This document shows, piece by piece, positions 61,024-64,000 of a stretch of DNA of 64,000 nucleotides. Position 1 is the stretch's first letter; every line of letters begins with the position of its first letter. The notes beneath the pieces were generated by a model that worked only from the letters and a program-made list of their open reading frames with translations, had not been told where the DNA came from and ran no database searches. This stretch comes from Streptomyces sp. NRRL WC-3626 (GTDB taxonomy: Bacteria; Actinomycetota; Actinomycetes; Streptomycetales; Streptomycetaceae): assembly GCF_000718785.1 (NCBI RefSeq), contig NZ_JOCA01000015.1, positions 62,001 to 126,000 on the forward strand, given 5' to 3'. The position numbers were made by a program, and so were the translations under genes.

Positions 61024-61871
61024 AGCCGCTCCATCTGCCGCTCGGCCAGATCCATGATCATTTTCTTGGGGACCGGCTTGGACCCGTACACCCAGATCTC
61101 CACGGCGATGTCCCCCCGCCAGATGTGCGCCTCCGCGCCGTACACGGGCTCGTAGCCGGGCTCCCGGTCGGGGTTCTTGTGGACGTACACCCGGCCCTCC
61201 CCGGTGCCGGGCACGAGCCAGCTGTCGGTGCCGTCCTCCTCGTCCGCCCAGTACTGGCTGTTGTCGACCGTCTCGGCGGCGGCCAGGGTCTCCTCCTGGC
61301 GGAACTGGATGAGCCGGATCTCCACGCTGTGGTCGTTGTCGGACCACCCGGTGACGGCGGCACGGCGGAACCCGTCCATGACGAGCCCCCCGAACATGTC
61401 CCCGGGCTCCTCGTAGTACCCGGCGAACTCGGTGAGCTCCATCCAGCCGTCACTGCCCATCGGCCAGTCGGGCTCCTCGGCCCCGCGCGGCTTCTTGAGC
61501 AGCAGCTTGCGCAGATCACCGTCGGTCTTCACCCGCCGGTCCCGTGCGGCCGGCAACGGCTCGGGTGCCTCGCCCTTCGCCTGCGCGAGCACGGGCTGCG
61601 ACAGCGGGGGCAGCCCGGTGGGCTCCCGGTCGGCCTGCACGAGATACCCGGCACAGGTACCGGCGACCACACCGAGCACGGCGGCGACGGCGACGAGGGC
61701 GACAGTCCGCCCGCGCCGCCGCTTCGGGGCCGCGCCGGGGGCATCGGAAGCCCCCGGGGCCTCCGAGGCATGACCCGCCTCGGCCGGGGCTGCCGGGGTG
61801 GCCCCCGGCGGGGGCGGTGTGGCCGGTGATCTGTCCGCTGGTTCTTCGGGTTGTTCCAAGACTTCCCCCAC
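61020..61871 (-). CDS. membrane-anchored hypothetical protein, first of three
   Basis: 283 aa. Acidic/Pro/Ala-rich N-terminus, KRRRGR before one helix (TVALVAVAAVLGVVAGTCAGYLV), outer domain with GSDGWMELTEFAGYYEEPGD, TGWSDNDHSVEIRLIQF and HIWRGDIAVEIWVYGSKP. GTG start at 61871. First gene of a tightly coupled operon of three single-pass proteins facing the cell exterior. Confidence 0.75.
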   Translation of the reverse strand: MGEVLEQPEEPADRSPATPPPPGATPAAPAEAGHASEAPGASDAPGAAPKRRRGRTVALVAVAAVLGVVAGTCAGYLVQADREPTGLPPLSQPVLAQAKGEAPEPLPAARDRRVKTDGDLRKLLLKKPRGAEEPDWPMGSDGWMELTEFAGYYEEPGDMFGGLVMDGFRRAAVTGWSDNDHSVEIRLIQFRQEETLAAAETVDNSQYWADEEDGTDSWLVPGTGEGRVYVHKNPDREPGYEPVYGAEAHIWRGDIAVEIWVYGSKPVPKKMIMDLAERQMERL

Positions 61872-61960
61872 AGAAGGTGAAGCGCGTATTCCGACTACGC
61901 GCGCACAGAAGACCCACAGGAGCCGGCCGAAGTTGTAGCGATCATGATTACGATTCGGTC

Positions 61961-62323
61961 ATGGCGAAGAAGCTTGTGATCAAAGTGACGGCAGGGACCG
62001 ACGCACGCGAGCGCTGCTCGCAGGCGTTCACGGTGGCGGCGGTGGCCGCGGCCAGCGGGGTCGAGGTGTCCCTCTGGCTCACCGGCGAGTCCGCGTGGTT
62101 CGCGCTGCCGGGCCGCGCCGCCGAGTTCGAACTGGAGCACTCCGCCCCGCTGTCCGACCTGCTGGAATCGGTCCTGGCGGCCGGCCGGGTCACCCTGTGC
62201 ACCCAGTGCGCGGCCCGCCGCGACATCACGGAGAAGGACGTCGTCGAGGGCGTACGGATCGCCGGCGCGCAGGTCTTCGTACAGGAGTCCATGGCGGACG
62301 ACACCCAGGCACTCGTCTACTGA
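61961..62323 (+). CDS. DsrE family protein
   Basis: 120 aa. Rossmann-like DsrE/F fold (KKLVIKVTAGTDARERCSQAFTVAAVAAASG), then SDLLESVLAAGRVTLCTQCAARR with a C-x-x-C that could handle sulfane sulfur. A TACGAT box (61949-61954) lies six bases before the ATG and there is no Shine-Dalgarno, so the mRNA is probably leaderless. Convergent with the DUF3099 gene. Confidence 0.85.
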   Translation: MAKKLVIKVTAGTDARERCSQAFTVAAVAAASGVEVSLWLTGESAWFALPGRAAEFELEHSAPLSDLLESVLAAGRVTLCTQCAARRDITEKDVVEGVRIAGAQVFVQESMADDTQALVY

Positions 62324-62342
62324 GCCCGCCGGCCCCGGCCGC

Positions 62343-62603
62343 TCACCGGGGCCGCTTCCTGCCGTCCAGTTCGTCCCACCACTCGTCGGACTTCGGGTCG
62401 CCGGACGGATCGTCCCACCAGCGGTCCTCCGGCCCCCGCCGGTTGGCGACCATCGCGGCGACCGGCGGGATGACCATCGCCGCCAGGCACATGCCCACGG
62501 CCGCCGGCACCGACCACAGCCGCACCACACCCCAGGCCAGGACGAACAGCCCGATACAGGTGCCCATCATGGCGAAGTAGACGTGCCGCCTGCGCGCGTA
62601 CAT
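62343..62603 (-). CDS. DUF3099 membrane protein
   Basis: 86 aa. Two helices (VYFAMMGTCIGLFVLAWGVVRL and VPAAVGMCLAAMVIPPVAAMV) and a Trp/Asp-rich tail (DRWWDDPSGDP, DEWWDELDG). Standard DUF3099, unknown function. ATG at 62603. Confidence 0.85.
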   Translation of the reverse strand: MYARRRHVYFAMMGTCIGLFVLAWGVVRLWSVPAAVGMCLAAMVIPPVAAMVANRRGPEDRWWDDPSGDPKSDEWWDELDGRKRPR

Positions 62604-62620
62604 ACGTCCAGCGTAGGTCC

Positions 62621-62684
62621 GGGAACGCCGAGGGGCCGCACCCCGGGCGTCCAACCCGTGGGGTGCGGCCCCTCGGCCGTTCCC
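62621..62684 (-). terminator. terminator of sseA-DUF1416 operon
   Basis: A 24-bp hairpin with a single bulged C and a 15-nt loop, directly after the DUF1416 stop. Confidence 0.9.
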
Positions 62685-62690
62685 GTCTCC

Positions 62691-62978
62691 TCAGACCGCG
62701 ATCGCGACCTCGGCCAGACCGCCCTGCTCGGCGACGACCGTGCGGTCGGCGGTGCCTCCGGGCACCAGGGCACGGAGGGTCCAGGTGCCTTCCGCCGCGT
62801 AGAAGCGGAACTGTCCGGTGGCGGAGGTCGGGACCTCCGCGGTGAACTCGCCGGTCGAGTCCAGCAGACGGACGTAGCCCGTCACCGGCTCCCCGTCACG
62901 GGTCACCTGACCCTGGATCGTGGTCTCACCGGGCTTGATCGTCGAGGCGTCCGGGCCGCCGGCCTTCGCACCGCACAT
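62691..62978 (-). CDS. DUF1416 protein, rhodanese partner
   Basis: 95 aa. A small immunoglobulin-like carboxypeptidase-regulatory fold (TIQGQVTRDGEPVTGYVRLLDSTGEF). The start MCGAKAG has an N-terminal Cys typical of the family. It always follows the thiosulfate sulfurtransferase gene in actinobacteria. Gap of 45 bp to that gene; one transcript. Confidence 0.88.
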   Translation of the reverse strand: MCGAKAGGPDASTIKPGETTIQGQVTRDGEPVTGYVRLLDSTGEFTAEVPTSATGQFRFYAAEGTWTLRALVPGGTADRTVVAEQGGLAEVAIAV

Positions 62979-63023
62979 GTCTTACTCCTGAAGGGGGGTC
63001 TGGAAAGGTCGGTCGGGGGAGGA

Positions 63024-63869
63024 CTACTTGCCGGAGCCGAGCTCGATCGGCACGCCGACGAGGGAGCCGTACTCGGTCCAGGAGCCGTCGTAGTTCTTGA
63101 CGTTCTCCACGCCGAGCAGCTCGTGCAGCACGAACCAGGTCAGCGCCGAGCGCTCACCGATGCGGCACAGGGCGATGGTGTCCTTGGCCAGGTCGACCTG
63201 CTCGTCCTCGTAGAGGGCCTTGAGCTCGTCGTCGGACTTGAACGTGCCGTCGTCGTTGGCGTTCTTGGACCACGGGATGTTGCGGGAGCTCGGCACGTGG
63301 CCGGGGCGCTGCGACTGCTCCTGCGGCAGGTGGGCCGGGGCGAGCAGCTTGCCGGAGAACTCGTCGGGGGAGCGCACGTCGACGATGTTCTGGTTGCCGA
63401 TGGCGGCCACGACGTCGTCGCGGAAGGCGCGGATGGACGCGTCCTGCGGCTTGGCCCGGTAGTCGGTCTTCGGGCGCTCCGGCACCTCGTCGCCGGGGAC
63501 CAGCTCGCGGGCGTCGAGCTCCCACTTCTTGCGGCCGCCGTCGAGGAGCTTGACGCTGTCGTGGCCGTACAGCTTGAAGTACCAGTAGGCGTACGACGCG
63601 AACCAGTTGTTGTTGCCGCCGTAGAGGACGACCGTGTGGTCGTTGCCGATGCCCTTGTCGGACAGGAGCTTCTCGAAGCCGGCCTGGTCGACGAAGTCAC
63701 GGCGGACCGGGTCCTGGAGGTCCTTGGTCCAGTCGATCCGGATGGCGTTCTTGATGTGGTTCTTCTCGTAGGCGGACGTGTCCTCGTCCACCTCGACGAG
63801 GGCGATGGTGGGGTCGTCCAGGTGCTCCTGGACCCAGTCGGCGTCGACCAGGACGTCGCTGCGGCTCAT
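63024..63869 (-). CDS. sseA: thiosulfate sulfurtransferase (rhodanese, SseA/CysA type)
   Basis: A 281-aa tandem rhodanese. The N-terminal domain is inactive; the C-terminal domain has catalytic Cys235 in the loop ALCRIGERS. It moves sulfane sulfur from thiosulfate or mercaptopyruvate to thiols or cyanide. ATG at 63869 with aggaga. The remaining 131 bp of the window upstream hold its promoter region and no gene. Confidence 0.93.
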   Translation of the reverse strand: MSRSDVLVDADWVQEHLDDPTIALVEVDEDTSAYEKNHIKNAIRIDWTKDLQDPVRRDFVDQAGFEKLLSDKGIGNDHTVVLYGGNNNWFASYAYWYFKLYGHDSVKLLDGGRKKWELDARELVPGDEVPERPKTDYRAKPQDASIRAFRDDVVAAIGNQNIVDVRSPDEFSGKLLAPAHLPQEQSQRPGHVPSSRNIPWSKNANDDGTFKSDDELKALYEDEQVDLAKDTIALCRIGERSALTWFVLHELLGVENVKNYDGSWTEYGSLVGVPIELGSGK

Positions 63870-64000
63870 GCTTCTTCTCCTCCGGGGCAGTTGCGGCGGG
63901 GCGTGCGGGTGAGAGGGTGCGCGGCCGCGGTGGGGCCGGCGCACGGATGCCCTCAGCGGGGCGGTGCGGGGACGCGGACGCGGCGATGCGCCCGCTTCAG

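Overview
The window is chromosomal Streptomyces DNA. GC is very high, with a strong G/C bias at third codon positions. Many starts are GTG or TTG, and marker genes typical of the genus are present: mshA of mycothiol synthesis, phoP-phoR/phoU, carD-ispD-ispF-cysS-rlmB, msiK, rsiG and the nickel regulator nur. From memory of S. coelicolor, the core gene order resembles its central chromosome, roughly the SCO417x to SCO424x region. That comparison was not computed here.

Layout. 1-4034: pentapeptide-repeat protein, an FAD oxidoreductase/quinone reductase/APH(6)-like kinase run, and tRNA-Thr(UGU). 4325-9000: the shared sugar-transporter ATPase msiK, a sugar nucleotidyltransferase, a DoxX protein and dispersed GC-rich palindromic repeats. 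9179-13910: rlmB, cysS, ispF, ispD and carD on the minus strand. 14519-18311: a lipoprotein and the phosphate module, with a PHO box between phoR and phoU. 18443-20846: a tiny Cys/Gly-rich peptide gene, an MFS transporter and gpmA.

20832-28037 is a decayed genomic island at the 3' end of gpmA, bounded by 14-bp direct repeats of the gpmA end. It holds a 5'-truncated tyrosine integrase, an MFS exporter with a TTA codon, a Phd/PIN toxin-antitoxin pair, broken toxin-antitoxin genes, two decayed copies of one gene, and pieces that look like tRNA attachment sites. The chromosome backbone resumes at 28049 with the terminator that probably belonged to gpmA.

28146-47373 is ordinary backbone: a hypothetical trio, epoxide hydrolase, FG-GAP protein, AraC/DUF2000, YbjN, mshA, an NlpC/P60 peptidase, a receiver-PP2C phosphatase, an HbhA-like protein, an XRE regulator with a large operator, and an HxlR/imine-reductase pair. 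47392-54282 is the most unusual stretch. A 720-aa protein with two intact kinase domains lies next to three divergent pairs, each a GntR-type regulator and a ~60-aa membrane protein. Pairs 2 and 3 are clear duplicates down to their intergenic operator. A HAD phosphatase is translationally coupled to the second regulator. 54452-63869 returns to backbone: an Eis-like acetyltransferase, rsiG, dtd, a YgfZ protein, nur, nitrobindin-like protein, a 32-aa membrane peptide, a coupled operon of three similar membrane-anchored proteins, DsrE, DUF3099, and a DUF1416/rhodanese pair.
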